Source: Lactobacillus sp. PV034 (GTDB lineage: Bacteria; Bacillota; Bacilli; Lactobacillales; Lactobacillaceae). Taken from it: a DNA stretch of 64,000 nt. Below are positions 54,873-63,999 of the stretch, one piece after another. The position numbers and the translations under genes were made by a program. The notes under the pieces are model-generated. The model did not search any database and was not told where the DNA came from. It saw nothing but the letters and a program-made list of their open reading frames with translations. Position 1 is the first letter of the stretch, and each line of letters starts with the position of its first letter. The stretch is from NCBI RefSeq assembly GCF_014522305.1, contig NZ_CP041982.1, positions 997,001 through 1,061,000 on the forward strand, in the 5' to 3' direction.

Positions 54873-56131
54873 TTCTTAAAATATTGACCCTTATTTACTT
54901 CATAGTATTTCTTATAACGATCAATATAATTGTGGAACATGTAATGCATTAACAGCCAACGCTTAAAGTTACGATCTTTCTTATAAAAGACAGTTGTACC
55001 ATAACGTCCTTCACTGATTAACTTTTCAGCTTCTTTTTTAGCTGGATTATCAAAAGCATATTTCTTAAAGATCTTAACTGGCACACCTAACCAAAGCATG
55101 TACTTGCTCTTATCTTTATTCCCATACACTGTTGGCTTATCCTTAAGACTATCTTCAACGTAGTCTTCAACATACCATTTAGCTAAGTTATAGCCATTTA
55201 AAGTTACATAAAAACTTGACCGACCTTGACGTAAATTGATTTCGAAGAACTTATATTCTCCATCACGTTCATCATACTTGATATCAAAGTTAGCCATTCC
55301 TGTATAATTTAATTTTTCAAGGAAAGCTTGAACAGTATCATAAAGCTTTTGATTATATTCTGGCAAAATAGCCATATAGTTACCAATTGATTGTGGAGTT
55401 GGATCTTCAAGAAGTGGATGACCCATACACATCATTTTAACCTTGTGATCTTTATCAACATAAGCGTTCAATACTCTCATATTAGAATCATCACCAGGAA
55501 TAAAGTCTTGTAAAATTAGATCTTCAACATAGCCATGAGTATAGATCTTAGTGACAATATCAATTAATTCAGCTTCATCATGAATTGTAAAGGCCTTTTT
55601 ACGTCCTTCGAATTGGCAGTTAAGCCATGAAACAGGATCTTCAGGCTTCAATTCCACTGGATAATCAAATGGTATTTTCATGAAAGTATTATTCTTATAA
55701 TCATCCATGGTGATGATCTTAGTACCAGGATATGGCAAGCCATATTCTTCAGCAATTTGGTAAAAGCCTTCTTTAGAAATTAACTTTTCTAGTAAATCAT
55801 AATTAATGTAAGGAACAATAAAAGTGCCTTCTAATTCTTTCTTATGCTTAGCTAACAATTCTGCATAACCATCACCACAAGCAATTAAAATAACCGGTTC
55901 TTTGTGATCCTTATATTCTGCAATTTTTTGGTTCATTACTTTCATGAAACCTGGATCTTCGGCGAACCCTGGGTGCACTTCAACATTAACAATACTTGAA
56001 TAACGAGTAGCTGCTAATTGCGTAGCTGCCCAGGCTTGTACAGTAATTCCGTAAGCTTCGTTAAAAGAACGAGCCATACCATATACATTAATATCGCTAC
56101 CTAAAAGAATAGGGGTAAACTTTGGTTCCAC
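54869..56131 (-). CDS. ATP-grasp D-aspartate ligase (AslA/Aslfm-like)
   Basis: 420 aa. Family knowledge: Aslfm of Enterococcus faecium and AslA of Lactococcus attach beta-carboxyl-activated D-Asp to the epsilon-amine of Lys in the peptidoglycan precursor. ATP-grasp features: VELKPEDPVSWLNCQFEG (K in the first nucleotide loop) near 158, LQDFIPGDDSNMRVLNAYVD near 202, and metal-binding NFDIKYDERDGEYKFFEINLRQGR near 293. The acidophilus group has an L-Lys-D-Asp type cross-bridge, which fits. It is 34 nt downstream of the AsnH-like gene in one operon. A generic carboxylate-amine ligase is the alternative. Confidence 0.8.
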   Translation of the reverse strand: MEPKFTPILLGSDINVYGMARSFNEAYGITVQAWAATQLAATRYSSIVNVEVHPGFAEDPGFMKVMNQKIAEYKDHKEPVILIACGDGYAELLAKHKKELEGTFIVPYINYDLLEKLISKEGFYQIAEEYGLPYPGTKIITMDDYKNNTFMKIPFDYPVELKPEDPVSWLNCQFEGRKKAFTIHDEAELIDIVTKIYTHGYVEDLILQDFIPGDDSNMRVLNAYVDKDHKVKMMCMGHPLLEDPTPQSIGNYMAILPEYNQKLYDTVQAFLEKLNYTGMANFDIKYDERDGEYKFFEINLRQGRSSFYVTLNGYNLAKWYVEDYVEDSLKDKPTVYGNKDKSKYMLWLGVPVKIFKKYAFDNPAKKEAEKLISEGRYGTTVFYKKDRNFKRWLLMHYMFHNYIDRYKKYYEVNKGQYFKK

Positions 56132-56165
56132 AATAAATTCCTCGATTTTATTTAAATTTTTATTT

Positions 56166-58115
56166 TTATACTAACTTACCAGATTCGATTAATTTCGCTA
56201 CTTCTGGTTGAACACGTTGATACTTCTTAACAGTATTTTCGTAATCCACAAAGTATAGTTTATACCAAACTAAGAAAGTATAAATAGCCCAAATTTGACG
56301 ACGAGCTGAGCCATCACCCTTGTAGTTGTCATCAAGTAATTTTACAATCTTTTCTTGATCAAATATGTCATTTACAAAGTCTTCAGTAAATAACTCTCTA
56401 ACTTGCTTGTAAAAACGTGGTTCCTTAAGCCATTGTTTAATTGGGGTTGGGAAACCAAGCTTTGGACGTTTTGCCCATTCATCTGGTAAGACTCTTTCAG
56501 AAGCCTTTCTCAACGCATACTTCGTATCATGACGATTCATTAAGTACTTAGTTGGAATTGAATTAGCAAGTTCAGCAATCTTTTTATCAAGATATGGCAC
56601 ACGTAACTCAAGTGAGTGGGCCATTGAGATCTTATCAGCTTTTTGTTCAATATCGTTAAGCATAAAGTGGTGTAAATCAATGTATTGCATTTGCTTTACT
56701 TCATCAATATCCTTAACTTTCTTGAAGTCTTCTTGATAAATACCATTAACTGTTAAATCATTTTGGTATTTTTCACGTAAGATACCGTTAGCATCGTCAG
56801 ATGAAAAGATAGTTGGGTAATCCATGTCGTAAATAACTGATTGACCAACGTAGAATTCACTTGGCTTAGCTAAATTAGTGTACATATGAACTTTACCTGG
56901 GAAGTTAGGCATCTTCTTAATACCATGAGCTAATTTCACACGAGCACCCTTTGGCAGCTTCTTTAAGCCAGAAGTGAATACTTTAATGACATTGTTGTGA
57001 GTATGCATACCATAGTTGACGTAACCAGCGAATAACTCATCAGCACCTTCTCCAGAAAGAGCCACGGTAACGTGCTTACGTGCTAATTTACATAAGTACC
57101 ATAATGGAATAATTGATGGGTTAGCATCTGGTTCATCCATGTGGTATTGCATTTCTGGGAAATCTTTCATAGCTTCATCAGCATCTACCTTATCGGAGAA
57201 GAAATCCCAACCCTTAATGTCTGCTAAAGCCTTTGCCTTTGATGCTTCATCATAAGTTGAATCATCAAATGAAATTGAAAAGACATCTTCTGGATTAAGC
57301 AAACTTGTAATGTAACTTGAGTCGACCCCTTCTGATAAGAAGGCACCAACTGGTACATCAGCATTGTGATAAAGTTCAACAGTTTCCTTTAGATCTTCGT
57401 TAATCTTATCTAAAGTTTCTTCGAAAGTAAGATTATTTTCTACATATTTAGCATCCCAGTACTTGTGAGTCTGCATCTTACCATCTTTATATTCAAACCA
57501 GTGTCCTGCTGGGAAACGGTAAACACCCTTAAAGAAAGTTTCCTTCAAGTCATTGTACTGGTTCATTAAGTATGGCTTAACTGCTTCAGTATTAAGTTCC
57601 TTTTTAAAGTTAGGGTAAGCTAAAAAACTCTTTAACTCTGATCCAACCAAAAGTTTACCATTTTGATCAGAATAATATAGCGGCTTAATACCAAAGAAGT
57701 CACGTGCACCATAAAGAGTTTGCTTTTCATCATCCCAGATAACAAAGCCAAACATTCCACGTACACGCTTAAGGATACCGTCCATCCCCCACTCTTCATA
57801 ACCATGAAGTAAGACTTCAGTATCAGCTTTGGTAGAGAATGTGTGACCTTTTTCAATTAATTCTTCTCTCAATGGCTTAAAGTTATAAATTTCACCGTTG
57901 AAGATGATTGCCTTACTTTTATCTTCATTGAAGATAGGTTGGCTACCACCGCGTAAGTCAATAATTGAAAGACGTCTAAATCCAAGCGCCACTTTGTCAT
58001 TAACATATTTACCATCAGAAGATGGACCACGGTGCTTGATAGTATCCATCATTCCTTGAATAGCATGATCTTTATCCTTTAATTCCGGATCAAAGATAGC
58101 ACAAATTCCGCACAT
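56166..58115 (-). CDS. asnH: Asparagine synthetase (AsnB/AsnH-type amidotransferase)
   Basis: 649 aa. Start ATG 58113-58115 (MCGICAIFDPEL), which puts the catalytic Cys at position 2 after Met removal; the frame extends to 58133. N-terminal class II glutaminase: FNGEIYNFKPLREELIEKGH near 73 and GFRRLSIIDLRGG near 48. C-terminal synthetase: ALSGEGADELFAGYVNYG near 370 holds the PP-loop-like and acidic residues. Next to the D-Asp ligase it probably amidates the D-Asp cross-bridge (AsnH in Lactococcus), and is less likely to make free Asn. RBS GAGGAG upstream. Confidence 0.85.
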   Translation of the reverse strand: MCGICAIFDPELKDKDHAIQGMMDTIKHRGPSSDGKYVNDKVALGFRRLSIIDLRGGSQPIFNEDKSKAIIFNGEIYNFKPLREELIEKGHTFSTKADTEVLLHGYEEWGMDGILKRVRGMFGFVIWDDEKQTLYGARDFFGIKPLYYSDQNGKLLVGSELKSFLAYPNFKKELNTEAVKPYLMNQYNDLKETFFKGVYRFPAGHWFEYKDGKMQTHKYWDAKYVENNLTFEETLDKINEDLKETVELYHNADVPVGAFLSEGVDSSYITSLLNPEDVFSISFDDSTYDEASKAKALADIKGWDFFSDKVDADEAMKDFPEMQYHMDEPDANPSIIPLWYLCKLARKHVTVALSGEGADELFAGYVNYGMHTHNNVIKVFTSGLKKLPKGARVKLAHGIKKMPNFPGKVHMYTNLAKPSEFYVGQSVIYDMDYPTIFSSDDANGILREKYQNDLTVNGIYQEDFKKVKDIDEVKQMQYIDLHHFMLNDIEQKADKISMAHSLELRVPYLDKKIAELANSIPTKYLMNRHDTKYALRKASERVLPDEWAKRPKLGFPTPIKQWLKEPRFYKQVRELFTEDFVNDIFDQEKIVKLLDDNYKGDGSARRQIWAIYTFLVWYKLYFVDYENTVKKYQRVQPEVAKLIESGKLV

Positions 58116-58157
58116 AAATTTATTTCTCCTCAAATATATTTATAGTTTTGTGTTGTT

Positions 58158-59552
58158 CTAAATTCGATAAATTCTTCGTCTTGAACTTGCTCCATAGCCA
58201 AAAGCCTGCATAATATGACGCTTAGGGTCAATATTTACAACATATCCAGCTGCTTCATTTGGATGGTCAATCTTACGTTTCCAACGTTTATTATACTGCG
58301 TTGTTAAAGCATGATTTGGCCCCATTAAAGCTGAACAGTTAAACAAAACGTACTGAATTCCATTAATTCGATATTGGTCTTCATTATGACGATGACCACA
58401 GAAATAGGCAATTACCTTAGCATCTTTAATATTAGTAAAGTCAAAGCTATTAGATAATGAAAATTCTGCCGGTACATCATGTGAGTCTAAGTAACCCTTT
58501 TCTCTTTGATTAAAGGCTACCAAAAGTTCATGTAATGAACGACCATTATATTTCAAGGCATTGCTACCATGACGATTAATCGGATTAGCATGACTCATAA
58601 AGACGATCTGTTTACCACTAGATTTTTCTAAAATCTCGATAATTTCCTGCATTTGATCTTCACGAATCGCTAAACTGATTTTTGTATCGTACTTCTTTTT
58701 GCCATTTTTATCAAGCTCATATGGGATATCAGAAGTATTAATCGTAATAAAGCGTACATTATCTTTATCAAAATAAGCTACTCCATGTTGACGGGAAATA
58801 TAGTGAATTCCCTTCTGGAAGTACATGGTTGGCCACATAATGTTTTCAAACTCACGTTCAGGGAAAGAAGCCTTTAAGTCATGATGCTCATCAAACTTAT
58901 CATTTTCATCATGATTTCCCTTAATAATAGCAAAATTGGTTTTATTTGAACGAAAAGCCTTACGCAAAGAAATTAATTCTTGCTCACCCAGCATACCCGG
59001 ATCAGAACCATCCATCCAATCACCTAAGTGGGCTTTAAGATCCAAGATATCAAGATCTTCTAAGTAATTAAACTCTTTAACATGAGTTAAGCCATTATAG
59101 CCATAAAAATCAATACTATCACTATCTTTATAGTGAGTATCGGTTAAGATTCCAATATTTACTGAATCTTCTCCTTGACGAATATGTTTTTTGGCAAATG
59201 CAACAAAGTCTTCTAGTTGTTGCTCAACAATATAGCGTCGCCCTGTTTCTTTATTGGTGAAAGCCCGAAAACGTCCCAGACGTTCATCATATGTACGCAC
59301 ATATTCTGGTGCCAAATCCTTTGCATCAATTGAACGCAATGCTTGATGCAAAACCCCATCATCATCTTTATAGACAACTAGGTCAAACTCTGCACCATTT
59401 GGAGTCCCTTGTGCCTTACCTACCCGGTACTCTCCGACTGTCATGTATTGTTGCATTTCATCAAAAGGACGGTTTCTCTTTGGCTGCTTAGCCTTGCGCA
59501 GCGTTCCTGAAAACTGATCTATTAATCCTTTTGTTTTTGTAAAAATTCCCAT
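58158..59552 (-). CDS. Calcineurin-like metallophosphoesterase
   Basis: 464 aa. The binuclear metal site is visible in order: IGILTDTHYKDSDS near residue 132, LKAHLGDWMDGSDPG near 172, IIKGNHDENDKFD near 205, VFMSHANPINRHG near 318 and AYFCGHRHNEDQYR near 383. The first 120 residues are an unusual N-terminal segment (MQQYMTVGEYRVGKAQG..). It has no signal peptide. It precedes asnH by 42 nt in the same orientation, so it may belong to the cross-bridge operon. Substrate unknown. Confidence 0.85.
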   Translation of the reverse strand: MGIFTKTKGLIDQFSGTLRKAKQPKRNRPFDEMQQYMTVGEYRVGKAQGTPNGAEFDLVVYKDDDGVLHQALRSIDAKDLAPEYVRTYDERLGRFRAFTNKETGRRYIVEQQLEDFVAFAKKHIRQGEDSVNIGILTDTHYKDSDSIDFYGYNGLTHVKEFNYLEDLDILDLKAHLGDWMDGSDPGMLGEQELISLRKAFRSNKTNFAIIKGNHDENDKFDEHHDLKASFPEREFENIMWPTMYFQKGIHYISRQHGVAYFDKDNVRFITINTSDIPYELDKNGKKKYDTKISLAIREDQMQEIIEILEKSSGKQIVFMSHANPINRHGSNALKYNGRSLHELLVAFNQREKGYLDSHDVPAEFSLSNSFDFTNIKDAKVIAYFCGHRHNEDQYRINGIQYVLFNCSALMGPNHALTTQYNKRWKRKIDHPNEAAGYVVNIDPKRHIMQAFGYGASSRRRIYRI

Positions 59553-59572
59553 AAAAAGCTCTTCTTCTTCGT

Positions 59573-59604
59573 AAAAAAAGAGGTCAGCAATTTGACCTCT
59601 TAAA
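59573..59604 (-). terminator. Terminator of the 160-aa hypothetical gene
   Basis: Stem AGAGGTCA/TGACCTCT around GCAATT, directly after its stop, with an A-run on the plus-strand left. Confidence 0.8.
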
Positions 59605-60087
59605 TTAATTATTTGCCAAAGTATTTGCTGCTAAGCCTAAAGATAAGACCGCATCTTTTGACAAAACTTTTCGCAAATCGGTTTCGTCAATCGCACGTAC
59701 TGCTCCGATCACCTTTAAGCTGTAAAGTAAAACATGTAAATCAGTTGCACGATCATAATTGCCATCTTCAAATGGTGCTTCATGATTATAAGTTAAGTTG
59801 ATTTCGTTTTTATCAACATAACCATCTACGTGATTAGTTAAAATTCGGTCTTGAACATCACTAATAGTTTGGTTCATGTCGAGCAAAGTCAACTTACCAT
59901 CACTTTCGCCATCATAGTAATCTTCAACCTTCATTGATAAATAATCTTTGATTGGCTTATCTAAAACTTTTAAGCTATCAATTTCAGCAAAGATCTTGTT
60001 TAGGTCTAATTTTTCTTCTCCACTAATAATTTTGTCTTGGGATGCGGCTAATTCATCAGCCAAATTCATGGTAGTTAAGTTTTCCAT
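59605..60087 (-). CDS. Hypothetical acidic protein, 160 aa
   Basis: I do not recognise the family. Soluble and acidic, with DLNKIFAEIDSLKVLDKPIK near residue 28, LTLLDMNQTISDVQDR near 66 and a helical C-terminal half (YDRATDLHVLLYSLKVIGAV near 109). No signal peptide, membrane helix or Cys motif. AAGGAGG lies upstream of the ATG. Ends at its own terminator, so it is probably not in the operon of the phosphoesterase downstream. It lies in the gap between the phn genes and the cross-bridge operon. Confidence 0.65.
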   Translation of the reverse strand: MENLTTMNLADELAASQDKIISGEEKLDLNKIFAEIDSLKVLDKPIKDYLSMKVEDYYDGESDGKLTLLDMNQTISDVQDRILTNHVDGYVDKNEINLTYNHEAPFEDGNYDRATDLHVLLYSLKVIGAVRAIDETDLRKVLSKDAVLSLGLAANTLANN

Positions 60088-60204
60088 TTTATCCTCCTTG
60101 AAATACAGTTTTCATTATAGCAAAAAACCTAATAAAAGTCGGTTAATCTCGCAATATTATCTAATTATTAATAATTATACTTTCAAATTATAATTTCAGA
60201 ACAA

Positions 60205-60239
60205 AAAAGAACTATTTTATAAAAAATAGTTCTTTTGCT
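60205..60239 (-). terminator. Terminator of the phn operon
   Basis: Stem AAAGAACTATTTT/AAAATAGTTCTTT with a short ATAA loop, directly after the second phnE stop on the minus strand. Confidence 0.85.
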
Positions 60240-60246
60240 AGATTAT

Positions 60247-61062
60247 TTAAACAAGACGTTTTCTAATGGCACCTGAAATCCAATCAATTACAATTACCAT
60301 AACCACAATTCCCAATAAAATAATTCCTACTCGGTTCCATTCACGGTATTGCAAAGCAATAATTAAAGGATAACCAATTCCTCCGGCTCCAACCAAACCA
60401 AGGATTGAGGCTGAACGAACTGAGACGTCAAACCGATAAAGCGTATTTGAAATTAAGGCTGGCATTAAGTTAGGCATTGTTGCAAAAGTAATCGTATTCC
60501 ACTTCGAACCTCCAACAGAAGCAATCGCTTCATCGGCACTAGTATCTAAACTTTCTATTGCTTCTGAAAAAAGCATGGCTAACATCCCAACTGAGTGAAA
60601 GCCAAGAGCAAATACACCAGCAGCCGATCCAGGGCCAACAGCTTTAATAAACATTAAAGCCAAAATAATTTCTGGGAAGGAACGAATAACTGCTAAAACA
60701 ATTTTGCCACTTCTAGATAAATACCATTTTTTATGCTTAGTATTAGCAGCCCAAAAGGCAAAAGGCAACGAAATCACTGCCGAAATAATTGTTCCCAAGA
60801 AGGCAATACAGATTGTATCCCAAAGCTGTGAAATCAGATCTTCGCCGCTCCCATTCCATACATATGACCAGTCTGGATGGAAAATTCCAGAAATTATTGC
60901 CCCGGTAATTTGAGCTGCACTTGACTTAATTCCGCCAAAATCAATGCCTGCTGCAGACCAAACAATTAAGACAACTGTCACAATTCCAATTAACCAATGA
61001 ATTGTGCGCGTCCGCTTATTAACTGGTTTTGGAGGTAATTTTTTTAATTTACTAGTATTCAT
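60247..61062 (-). CDS. phnE: Phosphonate-type ABC transporter permease, second copy
   Basis: 271 aa with about six helices. The EAA loop with the typical glycine is EAIASVGGSKWNTITFATMP near residue 188, followed by the GLVGAGGIGYPLIIAL segment near 232, which is diagnostic of PhnE permeases. It overlaps the first phnE by TAATG. The pair forms the membrane channel of the phnDCEE transporter. The cargo is not certain: PhnD-type systems can serve phosphonate, phosphate or other ligands. Sequence alone does not decide. Confidence 0.88.
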   Translation of the reverse strand: MNTSKLKKLPPKPVNKRTRTIHWLIGIVTVVLIVWSAAGIDFGGIKSSAAQITGAIISGIFHPDWSYVWNGSGEDLISQLWDTICIAFLGTIISAVISLPFAFWAANTKHKKWYLSRSGKIVLAVIRSFPEIILALMFIKAVGPGSAAGVFALGFHSVGMLAMLFSEAIESLDTSADEAIASVGGSKWNTITFATMPNLMPALISNTLYRFDVSVRSASILGLVGAGGIGYPLIIALQYREWNRVGIILLGIVVMVIVIDWISGAIRKRLV

Positions 61063-61868
61063 TATTTAGTCAATGCCTCCCTTGATGCTGATGAAATATA
61101 ATCAATAATTACGACAGCGACAATGATCACAATTAAGATGGTTCCAGTACGATTGTATTGGAATAATTGTAAGGTCTGTTGTAAGTACAAACCAATACCA
61201 CCGGCACCAATATAACCAAGAATTGTTGATGCTCTGACATTAATTTCAAATGCATAAAGTACATATGAAACAAAGTAAGTCATTACTTGCGGTAAGACAG
61301 CAAAATGAATAATTTGTAATTTTGATGCTCCGGATGCTGTCAAAGCCTCTATTGGTCCGTAGTCAATCGTTTCGATAGCTTCATAAAATAATTTCACTAC
61401 CACACCAAAAGTAAATACCGACAAAGCGAATACCCCAGCAATTGGTCCGATTCCCACTACAGCAACAAAAAGTGCACCTAAAAGCAAATCAGGAATTGTT
61501 CTGATAATGTTCATTATCAATCTGAGAATACCAGTTAAAGCCTTATTTTTAACGATGTTTCTCGCAATTAAGAAGGAGTAAATAAAAGCAATTGCTGAAC
61601 CAATGACAGTTCCCAAAATTGCCATCTTGATGGTTTCAATCAAGTATGGCCAAATTACGTGGGCATAACTCCAATCCGGCTTACACATTTGGACTAAGAC
61701 ATCCATGAATTGACCAAAGTTATCTGGAGCTAGCAGGACACTTAAGTGGGTATTAGTTACATTAATCGAAATAAATAAACCTGCGACTAAAACAATCAAC
61801 CAGATGATAGTTGACCACTTTAGCTCTTTTTTCGGCAATTGCTTAAGTTGATGCTGTTTATCTGTCAT
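61062..61868 (-). CDS. phnE: Phosphonate-type ABC transporter permease, first copy
   Basis: 268 aa from ATG 61866-61868 ([18 protein letters not shown]), overlapping the phnC stop by 11 nt with GAGGAGG upstream; the frame extends to 61907. Six helices; the EAA loop is [20 protein letters not shown] near 180 and [17 protein letters not shown] near 224 is the PhnE signature. It is paired with the second copy, 61062 being shared in TAATG. Two different permeases imply a heterodimeric channel. Confidence 0.88.
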   Translation of the reverse strand: MTDKQHQLKQLPKKELKWSTIIWLIVLVAGLFISINVTNTHLSVLLAPDNFGQFMDVLVQMCKPDWSYAHVIWPYLIETIKMAILGTVIGSAIAFIYSFLIARNIVKNKALTGILRLIMNIIRTIPDLLLGALFVAVVGIGPIAGVFALSVFTFGVVVKLFYEAIETIDYGPIEALTASGASKLQIIHFAVLPQVMTYFVSYVLYAFEINVRASTILGYIGAGGIGLYLQQTLQLFQYNRTGTILIVIIVAVVIIDYISSASREALTK

Positions 61869-62634
61869 TGTCAGCCTCCTCAAGTTGTCCCTTGTAAATT
61901 TTGTCAAAAATACTTTCTGGAGTTTCGCTCATCTGACCATCATAGATAATTTCACCACTTTTAACTCCAAGTACTCGATCTCCAAATTTTCGTGCAAGTT
62001 CAATACTATGAAGATTAGCTACTACGGTCATGCCATATTTTTGATTTAACATTTTCAAATATTGCATTACACTTTCAGCAGTTTTGGGGTCAAGTGAAGC
62101 TGTTGGTTCATCAGCTAAAATAATTTTCGGATTTTGAGTTAGTACTCGTGCAATTGAAACACGTTGTTGTTGTCCACCTGATAATTGATCTGCGCGAACA
62201 TATACCTTATCTGCCAAATCAACTTGTTGAAGTGCTTCATAAGCCTTTTGTTTATCTTCAGCACTAAATAAGTTAAAGGTAGTTTTCCAAGAAGAATAAT
62301 AGCCTACTTTTCCTGTCAAAACATTTCTTAAAACACTAGAACGTTTTACTAAATTAAAATTTTGGAAAATCATCCCAATATCACGGCGAATATTACGCAA
62401 CTGCTTCCCCTTCGCATGCGTTATTGACTGACCATCAATCAAAATATCTCCTTCAGAAATATCTTGAAGACGATTAATTGAGCGAAGCAAAGTGGATTTA
62501 CCGGCACCTGAAAGACCAACTACAACCACAAATTCACCTTTATTAATGTTGAGATTGATATCCTTTAAACCCTTAGTTCCATTTGGATAAACTTTAGTCA
62601 CATTTTTTAATTGAATCATTGGTTGATTCTCCAT
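61858..62634 (-). CDS. phnC: Phosphonate-type ABC transporter ATP-binding protein
   Basis: 258 aa. Walker [15 protein letters not shown] near residue 39, Q-loop [11 protein letters not shown] near 89, ABC signature [13 protein letters not shown] near 153 and Walker [13 protein letters not shown] near 173, the H-loop at HSIEL near 207. The PhnC family is characterised by the long insertion ([20 protein letters not shown]) between Q-loop and signature, present here. GGAG lies 7 nt before the ATG; it precedes the permeases and follows phnD by 29 nt. Confidence 0.93.
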   Translation of the reverse strand: MENQPMIQLKNVTKVYPNGTKGLKDINLNINKGEFVVVVGLSGAGKSTLLRSINRLQDISEGDILIDGQSITHAKGKQLRNIRRDIGMIFQNFNLVKRSSVLRNVLTGKVGYYSSWKTTFNLFSAEDKQKAYEALQQVDLADKVYVRADQLSGGQQQRVSIARVLTQNPKIILADEPTASLDPKTAESVMQYLKMLNQKYGMTVVANLHSIELARKFGDRVLGVKSGEIIYDGQMSETPESIFDKIYKGQLEEADNDR

Positions 62635-62663
62635 GAGTTCTAACCCTTTCTTTTTACTAACTT

Positions 62664-63590
62664 TTATTGTTGTGTCTCGTCTACTAACTTGTCATACTTA
62701 CGTACAACATTAAAATCACTATTTTTAGCTATCACATAGCCTTCATGACCATAAATTGATTCTAATAAGGCTCTTCCTTTTTTGGATTCACCTATTTCAA
62801 TAAATGCCTTAGCTAATTTCTTGCGGAATTTTTTAGACATATTCGGTTGCACACAAATCGTGTCATTTGGAATTGGCTTAGTAAAGTAAATTGGTACAAC
62901 TTTTTTCATAATATCAGGTTCATCGGCCTTAACATTATTTCTCGCATCTTCAAAGACAAAAGCTGCATCAGTATCGCCGTTTAAAACATTAAGAACAGCT
63001 TGATCATGACCGGTAACAGTAACCAACTTACATTCTTTTGGTACATTTAGTCCCTTTTCATATAATTCTGCTACTGGGAAAACATAGCCAGAACTAGAAG
63101 TAGGGTTTTGTACTGAGATACTTTTACCCTTTAAGTCTTTCCAAGATTTTATCTTAGAGCCCTTTTTTACTAAGATTTCAGCCCGATAAGATTTGACAAA
63201 CTTCTTGCTAGGCATCCCATTTGGCTGCTGCACTCCATATCTTTCGGCCTGTAATAAAATATCAGCTGCACCTTGTTTATGACCCAATACATAACCGTCG
63301 GGAGGTAAAAAACCAACATCAACTTTTTTAGACTTCATTGCTTCGACAACAGTCGTATAATCTGTTGACATAGTCACATGAACTGGTATTCCTAGCTTCT
63401 TAGATAGCATCTCTTCCAGTGGTTTTGCTCGGCCTTCAAGCTTATCAGCAGCTTGGCTAGGAACAAACTGAACATTTAAAACTTTAGGCGTATAAGTTTT
63501 TTTACTATCAGTCTTTTTGGAACAAGCACTTGCTACAAGGGTAAGCATTACGGCTAATCCAATTACTAAAAATTTTTTTATTTTTTTCAT
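62664..63590 (-). CDS. phnD: Phosphonate/phosphate-type substrate-binding lipoprotein
   Basis: 308 aa. I start at the second Met codon (63588-63590, [20 protein letters not shown]), 4 nt after GGAGGGC. Signal peptide and lipobox ASAC (Cys near 23), so it is anchored outside the membrane. The two-lobe type II periplasmic binding fold is seen from [20 protein letters not shown] near 38, [16 protein letters not shown] near 96, [20 protein letters not shown] near 160 and [17 protein letters not shown] near 210. The Ser-rich STSSGYVFP-type loop binds the phosphonate or phosphate oxygen. First gene of the phn operon. Confidence 0.88.
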   Translation of the reverse strand: MKKIKKFLVIGLAVMLTLVASACSKKTDSKKTYTPKVLNVQFVPSQAADKLEGRAKPLEEMLSKKLGIPVHVTMSTDYTTVVEAMKSKKVDVGFLPPDGYVLGHKQGAADILLQAERYGVQQPNGMPSKKFVKSYRAEILVKKGSKIKSWKDLKGKSISVQNPTSSSGYVFPVAELYEKGLNVPKECKLVTVTGHDQAVLNVLNGDTDAAFVFEDARNNVKADEPDIMKKVVPIYFTKPIPNDTICVQPNMSKKFRKKLAKAFIEIGESKKGRALLESIYGHEGYVIAKNSDFNVVRKYDKLVDETQQ

Positions 63591-63651
63591 CATGCCCTCC
63601 TACTGACACAATTAAAATCCGACAAAATACTTACTTTTTTCACAAACTTAT

Positions 63652-63702
63652 AAAAAAAGACTTAATATGTGGTCGTTAAATACGACTTCATATTAAGTCT
63701 CT
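63652..63702 (-). terminator. Strong terminator between the small ORF and phnD
   Basis: Stem AGACTTAATATG/CATATTAAGTCT around an 18-nt loop, then T7 in the minus direction. It contains the stop codon of the 28-codon ORF. Confidence 0.85.
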
Positions 63703-63774
63703 AATAGAACTCAAATTAATGAGCAAAGCAGCTATCACTAGGAATCTTTTCTTGCTAAATCCAGCTCCAAACAT
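63688..63774 (-). CDS. Possible 28-aa hydrophobic small protein or leader peptide
   Basis: ATG 63772-63774 has AAAGGAG 7 nt upstream and runs 28 codons: MFGAGFSKKRFLVIAALLIN then LSSIRDLI. A short basic segment followed by a hydrophobic stretch resembles a small membrane peptide. Upstream is an extended -10 (CTGGTATTAT on the minus strand, -10 at 63819-63824) and it ends inside a strong terminator, so a discrete transcript of about 150 nt is plausible. It could be a leader or small toxin-like peptide. I cannot assign a family; the small size makes it uncertain. The remaining gap between it and 63919 has no gene. Confidence 0.4.
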   Translation of the reverse strand: MFGAGFSKKRFLVIAALLINLSSIRDLI

Positions 63775-63907
63775 GTTGCTGCTCCTTTCCACCAACCCGC
63801 TACCGTTTGTTCTCTTGTATAATACCAGAAATATTCGTTATTGAGTATGTAAATTTTGTAAGAAAGCGTTTTACCATGTAGATTCTCTAATTGGTGCGTT
63901 CCAATTA

Positions 63908-63944
63908 AAATAAAAAGAATAGACCATTATTTTTAATGACCTAT
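63908..63944 (-). terminator. Terminator of an upstream minus-strand gene
   Basis: Stem ATAGGTCATTA/TAATGGTCTAT (with G-U pairs) around AAAA, then TCTTTTTATTTT in the minus direction. A second perfect hairpin AATTGG-TGCGTT-CCAATT (63889-63906) follows. Confidence 0.75.
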
Positions 63945-63966
63945 CCTCTTGCATAATTGATGCTCT

Positions 63967-63999
63967 TTATCTGAAGAATTTCTTTTTCTTTTTACTGAT
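63967..63999 (-). CDS. Possible C-terminal end of a minus-strand gene cut by the window edge
   Basis: On the minus strand one open frame ends ISKKKKKFFR with a TAA at 63967-63969, 23 nt before the terminator. The basic ending looks like the tail of a real protein, but only ten codons are visible. Two other frames are possible, so the gene cannot be named. Confidence 0.3.
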   Translation of the reverse strand: MSKKKKKFFR

